Assembly: GCF_001552215.1 (NCBI RefSeq)
Contig: NZ_BCQT01000006.1
Location: 868,001-932,000, forward strand
Length of the DNA stretch: 64,000 nucleotides
Direction: 5' to 3'
Source of the DNA: Actinomadura macra NBRC 14102
Lineage (GTDB): Bacteria > Actinomycetota > Actinomycetes > Streptosporangiales > Streptosporangiaceae
The first letter of the stretch is position 1, and each line of letters starts with the position of its first letter. The notes below the pieces were generated by a model. It was not told where the DNA came from. It did no database searches and saw only the letters and a list, made by a program, of their open reading frames with translations. Both the position numbers and the translations under genes were made by a program. Of the stretch, positions 56,998 through 64,000 are shown in pieces.

Positions 56998-58428
56998 ATG
57001 AAGACAGCCATCCTCACCGCGCTGGTGATCGTCCTCGGGGTCCTGGGCGTGCCGCCCGCCCGCGCCGCCGCGCCCGTCTCGATCCCGGCCCCACCAGGTC
57101 TCACCTCCACCGACGTGAGCTTCACGGGGTACGGCGGGCTCACGCTGCACGGCACGGTCCTCGCGCCCGCGAAGGCGGATCGGCCCCGGCCAGGCGTAGT
57201 GCTCATCACCGGGTCGGGGGCCGGTGTGCCACGCGAGCACCTGCTCACCGAGGCCACCGAGTTCGCGCGGCGCGGCCTCGCAGTCCTGATCTACGACAAG
57301 CGGTCGGTGGGCTACACCAACCTCCGCCGCTCCTTCTCCGAACTGGCGGACGACGCGCTCGGAGGGCTGCGTGCACTGCGCGCCCGTCCCGGTGTGGATC
57401 CCGCCAAGGTGGGGCTGTGGGGGCTCAGCGAGGGCGGCTGGGTCGCCCCGCTGGCCGCGTCCCGCTCCACCGACGTCGCGTTCGTCATCACCGTCGGCGG
57501 CAACGCGATGACACCGATGCGCCAGCAACTCTGGAACGAGACGTCCGCGCTCCGGCGGGCGGGCGTCTCGGGTTCGCTCATCGGGCACGGGAAGCGGAAC
57601 TTCGCGCGACTGGGGGCCGACGCCGGCCTGTTCGCCGAGGCGTACTTCGACGCCCCGGCCGTGCTGCGGCGCGTCCGGCAGCCGTTGCTCGGCATCTGGG
57701 GAACCCTGGACCATCAGACCCCGCCCGGCGACAACCCGCCGCTGTTCGCGCGGGCCCTGCGGCAGGGCGGCAACACCCACTCCACGTTCCGCTTCTTCCA
57801 GGGCGCCGATCACGGCGCGCACGAGAGCCCCGACGGCGGCTTCACGCGCGGGCCGGCGCTGGCGCCCGGCTACGCCGACCTGGTCGGCTCGTGGGTCGGG
57901 GACGTGACGAGCGGGCGGTCACCGGGCCCCGCCGCCCCGCCCGTCCTCCAGGAACCGCCCGTCCAGAAGTACGGGAGCGTCGCGGTCCCGCCGACGGCCT
58001 GGTGGGCGTCGGGCTGGACGCAACTCGCGGCGTTCGTCCTGTTCGCCGTCGCGTTCACCGCCTACCCGCTCACGGCGCTGGTACGGCGGCTGCGCGGGCG
58101 GACGGTGCGCCCGGTGAGCCGCTGGGCCCGATGGCTGGCCGGGGCGGGGCCCGCGGCCGTGCTCGGCATGTTCGTCTACGTCTTCTACCTGATGGCCGCC
58201 GGGCGGTGGCCGGACCCCGGGCCCGTCGTCGCGGGCCGCCCGCTCCCCTGGCTCGCGCTCCAGGCGCTCGCGGTCGTCGCCGTCGCCGCGTCGGTCGCGA
58301 CCGCGCTGGCGTGGCGCCGGGACCGCGCGGCCGTCCCGCGCGGCGAGCGGATACGGCTCGGGCTGTTGCTCTCCGCGGGGGTCGCGTTCCTTCCCTGGGC
58401 CCTGTACTGGGGCCTCCTCCTCCCCTGA
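56998..58428 (+). CDS. secreted/membrane alpha/beta-hydrolase with C-terminal membrane helices
   Basis: This is a 476-residue protein. A signal peptide (MKTAILTALVIVLGVLGVPPARA) leads to an alpha/beta-hydrolase domain (about 45-300) with VVLITGSGAG, LIYDKRSVGYT and nucleophile elbow GLSEGG, and a His in FFQGADHGAHESP. After a linker, four membrane helices follow (about 345-365, 390-412, 420-445, 455-474). Peptidase or esterase activity toward extracellular substrates is likely but not assignable. No RBS is visible before ATG 56998, so the mRNA may be leaderless. It is divergent from its probable ArsR-type regulator. Confidence 0.88.
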   Translation: MKTAILTALVIVLGVLGVPPARAAAPVSIPAPPGLTSTDVSFTGYGGLTLHGTVLAPAKADRPRPGVVLITGSGAGVPREHLLTEATEFARRGLAVLIYDKRSVGYTNLRRSFSELADDALGGLRALRARPGVDPAKVGLWGLSEGGWVAPLAASRSTDVAFVITVGGNAMTPMRQQLWNETSALRRAGVSGSLIGHGKRNFARLGADAGLFAEAYFDAPAVLRRVRQPLLGIWGTLDHQTPPGDNPPLFARALRQGGNTHSTFRFFQGADHGAHESPDGGFTRGPALAPGYADLVGSWVGDVTSGRSPGPAAPPVLQEPPVQKYGSVAVPPTAWWASGWTQLAAFVLFAVAFTAYPLTALVRRLRGRTVRPVSRWARWLAGAGPAAVLGMFVYVFYLMAAGRWPDPGPVVAGRPLPWLALQALAVVAVAASVATALAWRRDRAAVPRGERIRLGLLLSAGVAFLPWALYWGLLLP

Positions 58429-58463
58429 CCTCCTTCTTCGCCCACCGTGCGGGCCGGTTCCTG

Positions 58464-58508
58464 TTGACAGACCACCACTCTAGAGTCTTAAAGTACTAGG
58501 ACCCTAGT
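58464..58508 (+). promoter_or_regulatory. TTGACA promoter with two palindromes before GntR operon
   Basis: A consensus -35 TTGACA lies at 58464-58469. The perfect palindrome ACTCTAGAGT (58477-58486) sits in the spacer. ACTAGG (58495-58500) and CCTAGT (58503-58508) form another inverted repeat over the -10/start-site area. They lie just before the YtrA-like gene and suggest that it represses its own operon. Confidence 0.6.
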
Positions 58509-58524
58509 TAAATGGAGGTGGCTG

Positions 58525-58917
58525 GTGATCGAGTTCCACCTGGACGCCGGCTCGGGGGTCTCCCCGTACATGCAGCTCGTCCGGCAGGTCCGGCACGCCC
58601 TGCGGCTCGACGTGCTGCGCGAGGGCGACCAGCTCCCCACCGTCAAGGACGTGGTCGCGCAGCTCGCGATCAACCCGAACACCGTCCTGAAGGCCTACCG
58701 GGAGCTGGAGCACGAGGGGCTCGTCGCGGCGCGGCCCGGCGTCGGGACGTTCGTGACGCGGACGCTCGCCGACGCCTCGCTCGCCGCGCACGGGCCCCTG
58801 CGCCACGACCTGCGGCGCTGGCTGGCCAAGGCGCGCCTGGCCGGGCTGGACGACGAGAGCATCGAGGCGCTGTTCATGACGACCTTTCGGTCCGGCGCTC
58901 AGGAGGACATAGCGTGA
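58525..58917 (+). CDS. GntR-family regulator, YtrA type
   Basis: This is a 130-residue regulator with the short YtrA layout: an N-terminal winged HTH (IEFHLDAGSGVSPYMQLVRQVRHALRLDVLREGDQLPTVKDVVAQLAINPNTVLKAYRELEHEGLVAARPGVGTFV) and only ~45 further residues. YtrA proteins repress ABC transporter operons that follow them, often in response to cell-wall antibiotics. Here the ABC ATPase start overlaps its stop (GTGA). The start is GTG 58525 after GGAGG. Operator-like palindromes precede it. Confidence 0.92.
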   Translation: MIEFHLDAGSGVSPYMQLVRQVRHALRLDVLREGDQLPTVKDVVAQLAINPNTVLKAYRELEHEGLVAARPGVGTFVTRTLADASLAAHGPLRHDLRRWLAKARLAGLDDESIEALFMTTFRSGAQEDIA

Positions 58918-59798
58918 CCGCCGTCGTGAAGGCCCAGGGGCTGGGCAAGAAGTACGGGCAGCGCTGGGCGCTGTCGGACTGCACGCTGGAGATCCCGGCC
59001 GGGCGGGTCGTCGGGCTCGTCGGGCCCAACGGCGCCGGCAAGACAACGCTGCTGAACCTGTCGGTCGGGCAGCTCGCGCCGTCCGCGGGCAGCATCGAGG
59101 TCCTCGGCGGCCGTCCCGCGAGCGGCCCCGGCCAGCTCGCCAAGGTGGGCTTCGTCGCCCAGGAGACCCCCACCTACGCGGGGCTGAGCGTCGGCGACCA
59201 CCTCAAGCTCGGCGCCCGCCTCAACCCGGGCTGGGACGACGCGCTCGCCCGCGACCGGATCGCGCGGCTCGGCCTCGATCCGGCGCACAAGGCCGGGAAG
59301 CTGTCGGGCGGGCAGCGCGCGCAGCTCGCCCTCACGCTCGGCATCGCCAAACGGCCCGAGCTGCTGATCCTGGACGAGCCCGTCGCCGCGCTCGACCCGC
59401 TCGCCCGCCGCGAGTTCCTGTCCGGGCTCATGGAGGCCGTCACCGAGCATTCACTGAGCGTCATCCTGTCCTCGCACCTGGTGTCGGACCTGGAGCGGGT
59501 CTGCGACTACCTCGTCGTGCTCGTGGCGTCCCGCGTCCAGGTCGCCGGGGACGTCGACGACCTGCTGGCCTCGCACCACCGGCTCAGCGGGCCCCGCCGC
59601 GACCCGGCGCGGCTCCCGGCGGACCAGCAGATCATCACCGCCAGCCACACCGACCGCCAGAGCACCCTGCTCGTCCGCTCCGAGGGCGCGATCCACGATC
59701 CCGCCTGGACGGTCGGACAGGTCGGCCTGGAAGACCTCGTCCTCGCCTACATGACCCCGAAGACCAGCGACCGTCCCACCCTGGAGGCCCTCCGATGA
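58914..59798 (+). CDS. ABC transporter ATP-binding protein
   Basis: This is a 294-residue ATPase. Walker A is [13 protein letters not shown], the signature LSGGQRAQLALTLG, Walker B ELLILDEPVAALDPL, and the H loop SSHLVSDLERVCDY. The C-terminal ~70 residues form an accessory domain (QIITASHTDRQSTLLVRS). It follows the GntR regulator with a GTGA overlap and precedes the permease with an ATGA overlap. It is an exporter or cell-envelope-stress transporter of unknown substrate. Confidence 0.92.
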   Translation: MTAVVKAQGLGKKYGQRWALSDCTLEIPAGRVVGLVGPNGAGKTTLLNLSVGQLAPSAGSIEVLGGRPASGPGQLAKVGFVAQETPTYAGLSVGDHLKLGARLNPGWDDALARDRIARLGLDPAHKAGKLSGGQRAQLALTLGIAKRPELLILDEPVAALDPLARREFLSGLMEAVTEHSLSVILSSHLVSDLERVCDYLVVLVASRVQVAGDVDDLLASHHRLSGPRRDPARLPADQQIITASHTDRQSTLLVRSEGAIHDPAWTVGQVGLEDLVLAYMTPKTSDRPTLEALR

Positions 59799-60835
59799 TC
59801 TGGCTGACCCTGCGCCAGTTCCGCGTCCAGGCCCTGGTCGCCGCCGGGGCCCTCGCCGCCCTCGCCGCCGTGCTGGCGCTCACCGGCCCGGGGCTGTCCG
59901 ACGACTACTCCAGCGGGCTCGCGACCTGCACCGCCCAAGGCGACTGCACCCGGTTCACCACCCGGTTCTTCGACGATCACCGGGCCTACTTCTTCGGCCT
60001 GACCTCCCTCGTGATCTTCGTTCCGGGCGTCATCGGCGTCTTCTGGGGCGCGCCGCTCATCACCCGCGAACTGGAGGCGGGCACCCACCGGCTCGTCTGG
60101 AACCAGAGCATCAGCCGCACCCGCTGGCTGTCGGTCAAGCTCGGCATCGTCGGCGCGGTCGCCATGGTCGCCGCGGGCCTGGCCTGCCTCGCCGTGACCT
60201 GGTGGTCGGAGCCCCTGGACGAGGCCGCCGGCAAGCGGATGCCGCGCCTGGCGCCGCTGATGTTCGACGCCCGCGGCATCGCGCCGATCGGCTACGCGGC
60301 GTTCGCGTTCGCACTCGGCGTCACCGTGGGCGTCCTCGTCCGCCGGACGCTGCCCGCGATGGCGATCACCCTCGCCGTCTTCGCCGCCGTCCAGATCGCC
60401 ATGCCGCTGTTCGTCCGGCCGTACCTCATCCCGCCGAAGGAGGCCAAGATCACGGTCACGCCCGCGAACGTCGGCGAGCTGTCGCTGTCGGAGGAGGGAG
60501 TGTCGATGGGGGCGAGCGTGGCCGACCCGGGCGCCTGGACGCTGTCCAACTACACGGTCGACTCGGCCGGCCGGAAGGTCACATGGATGCCCCGCTCGCT
60601 GGCCGTGACCGCCTGCCAGCCCCCGCCGACCCCCCCGGGCGCCACCGAGCCCCCGCCGGGCCCCGATCCCAAGTGCTTCACCGAGATCGCCCGGCTCGGC
60701 TACCGGCAGCAGATCAGCTACCACCCGGGCAGCCGCTTCTGGGCCCTCCAGTGGAGGGAGACCGGGGTCTTCGCCCTGCTCACCGCGGGCCTGTCGGGCT
60801 TCTGCTTCTTCTGGGTCCGCCGCCGCCTGTCGTGA
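59795..60835 (+). CDS. ABC transporter permease
   Basis: This is a 346-residue membrane protein with about six helices (ALVAAGALAALAAVLALTG, LVIFVPGVIGVFWGAPLI, LGIVGAVAMVAAGLACLAVTW, PIGYAAFAFALGVTVGVLV, AMAITLAVFAAVQIAMPLFV, and the C-terminal VFALLTAGLSGFCFFWV). ITRELEAGTHRLVWNQSISRTRWL after the second helix is typical of ABC-2-like permeases of YtrA operons. A ~130-residue external loop lies before the last helix. It is the last gene of the three-gene operon. Confidence 0.88.
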   Translation: MIWLTLRQFRVQALVAAGALAALAAVLALTGPGLSDDYSSGLATCTAQGDCTRFTTRFFDDHRAYFFGLTSLVIFVPGVIGVFWGAPLITRELEAGTHRLVWNQSISRTRWLSVKLGIVGAVAMVAAGLACLAVTWWSEPLDEAAGKRMPRLAPLMFDARGIAPIGYAAFAFALGVTVGVLVRRTLPAMAITLAVFAAVQIAMPLFVRPYLIPPKEAKITVTPANVGELSLSEEGVSMGASVADPGAWTLSNYTVDSAGRKVTWMPRSLAVTACQPPPTPPGATEPPPGPDPKCFTEIARLGYRQQISYHPGSRFWALQWRETGVFALLTAGLSGFCFFWVRRRLS

Positions 60836-60837
60836 CC

Positions 60838-60853
60838 CCACAGGCCACTGTGG
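60838..60853 (+). terminator. small hairpin after permease gene
   Basis: CCACAG (60838-60843) and CTGTGG (60848-60853) form a 6-bp stem with a GCCA loop, two bases after the permease stop. There is no T tract. It is a weak candidate terminator. Confidence 0.3.
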
Positions 60854-60923
60854 CGGGCTCCGGCGATGTCGTGCGAAGAGAAATTCAGATGGGATTGTCC
60901 GATCCATTTGGCATGCTTGTGGC

Positions 60924-63866
60924 GTGAGCGTGCGTGCGATGAGTCCCGTCCTGGTCGGCAGGTCGGCCGAGCTCGGAGAGCTGGAGAACGCCCTCGCCGC
61001 CGCCCCCGGCGCCATCCTCGTCGGGGGCGAGGCGGGCCTGGGCAAGACGCGCCTGATCCGCGAGTTCGCCGCCCGGCTGGCGGGGCCCGGCGGCCCGCGG
61101 GCCAGGCTGCTGGTCGGCGGCTGCCTGGAGCTCGGCTCGGACGGCCTGCCGTTCGCCCCCTTCACGACCGTCCTGCGGGGGCTCGTCCGCGACATCGGCA
61201 TCGACGGCGTCGCCGGGCTCGTCCCGCGCGGCGACACCGGGGGCCTCGCGCGGCTGCTGCCGGAGTTCGGGGAGCCGGAGAGCGACTCGGCGTCCGGGGA
61301 GGAGCGCGCCCGGCTGTTCGAGGTGGTGCTGGCGCTGCTGGAGCGGCTGGCCGAGCGCGGCCCCGTGGTGCTGGTGATCGAGGACGCGCACTGGGCCGAC
61401 CGCTCCACCCGCGACCTGCTGGCCTTCCTCGTGCGCAACGTGGGCGCCGTGCCGCTGCTGGTCGTCGCGACGTACCGGACGGACGAGCTGCACCGCACGC
61501 ATCCGCTGCGGCCCCTGCTGGGCGCGCTGGAGCGCGCCGACCGCGTCCGGAGGCTGGAACTGTGCCGGCTGTCGCGCGCGGAGGTCGCGGCGCTCGTCGC
61601 GCAGGCGCTCGGCAGCGCGCCGCCGCCCGGACTGGTCGAGCGGATCGCGGCGCGCAGCGAGGGCAACCCGCTGTTCGTCGAGGCCCTGCTGGACGACGAC
61701 GGGACCCTGGCCTGCGAGCTGCCCGAGTCCCTGCGCGACCTGCTGCTCGCGGGCGTCCAGCGGCTGCCCGACGAGACACAGGACGTCCTGCGGGACGCCA
61801 GCGGCGGCGGCACCCGCATCGAGCATGCGCTGCTGGCCGCGGTGTCCGGGCTCGACGACACCGCGCTGACCCGCGTCCTGCGGCCGGCCGTCGCCGCGAA
61901 CGTCCTGGTCGTGGACGGGGACGGCTACGCCTTCCGGCACGCGCTGATCCGCGAGGCCGTCCACGACGATCTGCTGCCCGGCGAGTACACGCGCCTGCAC
62001 ACGCGGTACGCCGAGGCGCTGGAGAACAACCCGGGGCTCGTCCCGTCCGGCCGGCTCTGGGTGGAGCTGAGCCACCACTGGTTCGCCGCCCACGACGCGA
62101 CATGGGCGCTCGTCGCGTCGTGGCGCGCCGCCGCCGACGCCCGTAAGGCACTGGCCTACGCCGAGTGCCTGGCGATGCTGTCGCGCGTCCTCGAACTGTG
62201 GGACCGGGTCCCGGACGCGGCCGAGCGCATCGGCGTCGATCACGTTCGCGTCCTGGAGGACGCCACGGCCGCCGCGGACATGGCAGGTGAGTACGACCGC
62301 GGGATCAAGCTCGCCACGGCGGGGCTGCGCGAGATCGAGGCAGAGCGAGAGGCCGCGGACGAGGACGGGGCACGCGACCGCATGGCGGCTCTGCTGGAGC
62401 GGCGTGCCCGGATGTGCTACCAGGTCGCGCGACCCGGCTTCGTCGAGGACCTGCGGACCGCGGTGTCGGCGCTGGAGGGCGGCCCGCCCACCGCGCTGCG
62501 CGCCCGGGTGCTGGCGACGCTCGCCACCTACGTTCGGCTCACCACCGATATCGACCAGGCGCGGGCCGCGGCGGAGGAGTCGCTGGCCATCGCCCGCAAG
62601 CTGGACGACCCGGTCACCGAGGCCGAGGCGCTCATGACGCTCTTCTGCGCCGACATCGACTACGGGACCCAGCCCGTGCGGATCTCCGAGGTCGAGGAGG
62701 CCGCGCAGCGCAGCGGCAACCACCGGGTCACGCTGCGCTACGCGGTGATCAAATCCCACTTCCTGGAGGGCGCCGGACGCCACGAGGAGGCGGCCGAGGT
62801 CGCGAGGATCGGCAAGGAGAAGGCCCGCAAGTACGGCGTCAGCCGCACCCAGGGCACGTTCCTCTGCATCAACCAGGCCGAGCCGCTGGTCTCCCTCGGC
62901 CGCTGGGACGAGGCCCTGGCCGTCCTGTCGCACGCCGTGGAGCAGGAACCCGCCATCACGACCCGCACGTCCCTGCTCGTCCTGGCCGGTGAGGTGGCGC
63001 TGGCGCGCGGTGACCTGAGTGGCGCCCGCAAGCAGCTCGGCGGAGCGCGCGAGGTGATGAACCTCAAGATGAAGTGGCTGAAGACCCAGGACTACTTCGC
63101 CACGCTGCGGCTCCAGGCACGGCTGGCGCTCGCGGAGGGCCGGCACGACGACGCGCTGGCCGCGGCGCGCGAGGTGATCGAGCACGCCGGACTGCCGGAC
63201 GACGCCCGCTACACCTGGCCCGTCCTCGTGATCGGCGCGCGGGCCTGCGCCGAACTCGGCGCGGCCGCGTCCGAGGACCTCCAGACCATCACCGAGCGCG
63301 CCGCGACGCTGCGGACGGGCGGCCCGCTGCTGCACGCCCTGCACCTGACGTTCGTCGCCACCGCCGCCCGCGCCCGCGGCGTCCTCGACCTGGCGGCATG
63401 GGACGAGGCCGCCGCCGCGTGGGAGGCGCTCGGCAACCCCTTCAACCGGGCCGACGCCCTGGCGTGCGCCGCCGAGGCCGCGCTCGCGGGCGGCGACCAC
63501 GACACGGCGGCCGACCGGTTGCGGACCGCGGCGGGCCTCGCGGCGGAGCTCGGCGCGGCCCCGCTCGGCGGACGCATCGACGACCTGCGGCGCCGCACCC
63601 GCGGCCCGCGCCGCACCGGCACGGACGCGGTGGCCCCGCTCGGCCTGACCCCCCGCGAGTACGAGGTCCTGCGCCTCGTCGCGGACGGGCGCAGCAACCG
63701 CGACATCGCCGAGGCGCTGTTCATCTCCGTCAAGACGGCCAGCGTCCACGTCTCCAACATCCTCGGCAAACTGGACGTGGCCAACCGCGGCGAAGCCGCC
63801 GCCACCGCCCACCGACTAGCGCTGTTCGCCGCAGCCCAGAAACCCACACCCAACAGCACGGTCTAG
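60924..63866 (+). CDS. large LuxR-family ATPase regulator (LAL type)
   Basis: This is a 980-residue regulator. An N-terminal AAA/NTPase domain (LVGRSAELGELENAL, Walker A GGEAGLGKTRLI, Walker B VVLVIEDAHWAD) is followed by a long helical TPR-like region (about 380-880) and a C-terminal LuxR HTH (LTPREYEVLRLVADGRSNRDIAEALFISVKTASVHVSNILGKLDVANRGEA). This is the LAL (MalT-like) architecture, often pathway-specific in actinomycetes. The effector is unknown and no biosynthetic gene cluster is visible nearby. The start is GTG 60924; ATG 60939 is possible. Confidence 0.93.
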   Translation: MSVRAMSPVLVGRSAELGELENALAAAPGAILVGGEAGLGKTRLIREFAARLAGPGGPRARLLVGGCLELGSDGLPFAPFTTVLRGLVRDIGIDGVAGLVPRGDTGGLARLLPEFGEPESDSASGEERARLFEVVLALLERLAERGPVVLVIEDAHWADRSTRDLLAFLVRNVGAVPLLVVATYRTDELHRTHPLRPLLGALERADRVRRLELCRLSRAEVAALVAQALGSAPPPGLVERIAARSEGNPLFVEALLDDDGTLACELPESLRDLLLAGVQRLPDETQDVLRDASGGGTRIEHALLAAVSGLDDTALTRVLRPAVAANVLVVDGDGYAFRHALIREAVHDDLLPGEYTRLHTRYAEALENNPGLVPSGRLWVELSHHWFAAHDATWALVASWRAAADARKALAYAECLAMLSRVLELWDRVPDAAERIGVDHVRVLEDATAAADMAGEYDRGIKLATAGLREIEAEREAADEDGARDRMAALLERRARMCYQVARPGFVEDLRTAVSALEGGPPTALRARVLATLATYVRLTTDIDQARAAAEESLAIARKLDDPVTEAEALMTLFCADIDYGTQPVRISEVEEAAQRSGNHRVTLRYAVIKSHFLEGAGRHEEAAEVARIGKEKARKYGVSRTQGTFLCINQAEPLVSLGRWDEALAVLSHAVEQEPAITTRTSLLVLAGEVALARGDLSGARKQLGGAREVMNLKMKWLKTQDYFATLRLQARLALAEGRHDDALAAAREVIEHAGLPDDARYTWPVLVIGARACAELGAAASEDLQTITERAATLRTGGPLLHALHLTFVATAARARGVLDLAAWDEAAAAWEALGNPFNRADALACAAEAALAGGDHDTAADRLRTAAGLAAELGAAPLGGRIDDLRRRTRGPRRTGTDAVAPLGLTPREYEVLRLVADGRSNRDIAEALFISVKTASVHVSNILGKLDVANRGEAAATAHRLALFAAAQKPTPNSTV

Positions 63867-63898
63867 GGCCCAAGCCGTCACGCGAGCGCGCTACCTGA

Positions 63899-63932
63899 CC
63901 GGTGGGGCAAAGCCGAAGGCAAGCCCCACCGG
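63899..63932 (+). terminator. hairpin after LuxR-family gene
   Basis: CCGGTGGGGC (63899-63908) pairs exactly with 63923-63932 around a 14-nt loop. It begins 32 bases after the stop codon. No T run follows. The rest of the window (63933-64000) shows no gene. Confidence 0.65.
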
Positions 63933-64000
63933 GAAGATCGCGAAGCGATGGAGCGCTCGCCCAAGCACGGTCGAGGGGCGAGCCGCCAGGCGAGCCTCTC

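Noticed and set aside
60885..63812. A 975-codon minus-strand open frame opposite the LuxR-family gene
   Set aside because: It mirrors the real gene's codons, shows no family motif, and the + strand frame has complete ATPase and HTH domains.
60924..63866. Treating the LAL regulator as part of a secondary-metabolite cluster
   Set aside because: No PKS, NRPS, terpene or RiPP core gene is visible near it; the upstream operon is a YtrA-like ABC transporter.

Overview
The window is very GC-rich, densely coded DNA with frequent GTG starts. Its families are typical of a filamentous or spore-forming actinomycete: a WhiJ-like HTH/DUF397/ATPase trio, a BldG-like STAS protein, SpoIIE-type phosphatases, an ANTAR regulator, a subtilisin-inhibitor-like protein, a Spo0M-like protein, a SigR-like sigma factor and a LuxR-type ATPase. 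It looks chromosomal. A Streptomyces relative or a member of Streptosporangiales (for example an Actinomadura-like genus) is plausible, but this is inferred from gene content only. I saw no tRNA, rRNA, CRISPR array, insertion sequence or prophage gene.

Layout. 0-6.6 kb: 3' part of a CbxX-type AAA ATPase, a small unknown gene with a perfect terminator, a divergent TetR/rhodanese pair around a palindrome, a receptor Ser/Thr kinase, the WhiJ-like locus and a STAS protein. 6.7-15 kb: an M16 peptidase pair, a Spo0M-like protein with a long Pro-rich extension, a membrane-anchored coiled-coil protein and two unrecognised proteins. 15-27.4 kb: signalling and secreted genes, namely two multidomain SpoIIE phosphatases, a TetR with a low-complexity insert, a secreted M14 carboxypeptidase, a SigR-like sigma factor with no RsrA beside it, an SSI-like inhibitor, a CBS protein, a GAF-ANTAR protein and a DUF6328 membrane protein.

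27.4-32.4 kb: two prolyl-tRNA synthetases of different evolutionary types lie back to back, followed by an ABC-F ATPase. 32.4-42 kb: a tightly coupled six-gene glycan operon (epimerase, two GT4 enzymes, a MurG-like GT and two unknown proteins), a three-gene operon on the other strand (PAP2-lipid kinase fusion, DUF6158, YceI) and a TagGH-like ABC exporter. Together these suggest a cell-surface polymer region. 42-53 kb: PEBP, a SUKH-like protein, a KamA-family radical SAM enzyme, a DUF998/hydrolase/lipoprotein operon with tandem paralogues, plsX, argS, an LLM oxidoreductase, DUF2630 and a histone-H1-like low-complexity protein.

53-64 kb: a deoC-ALDH-ALDH operon in which the second ALDH lacks the catalytic domain, an ArsR/hydrolase pair around an operator-like repeat cluster, a YtrA-like GntR plus ABC operon with twin palindromes, and a large LuxR-family ATPase ending at a hairpin.

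The strongest leads for follow-up are the paired ProRS genes, the unrecognised proteins inside the glycan operon, the Spo0M block, and the sigma factor without a linked anti-sigma gene. All product calls rest on motifs and family memory. No database search was run.
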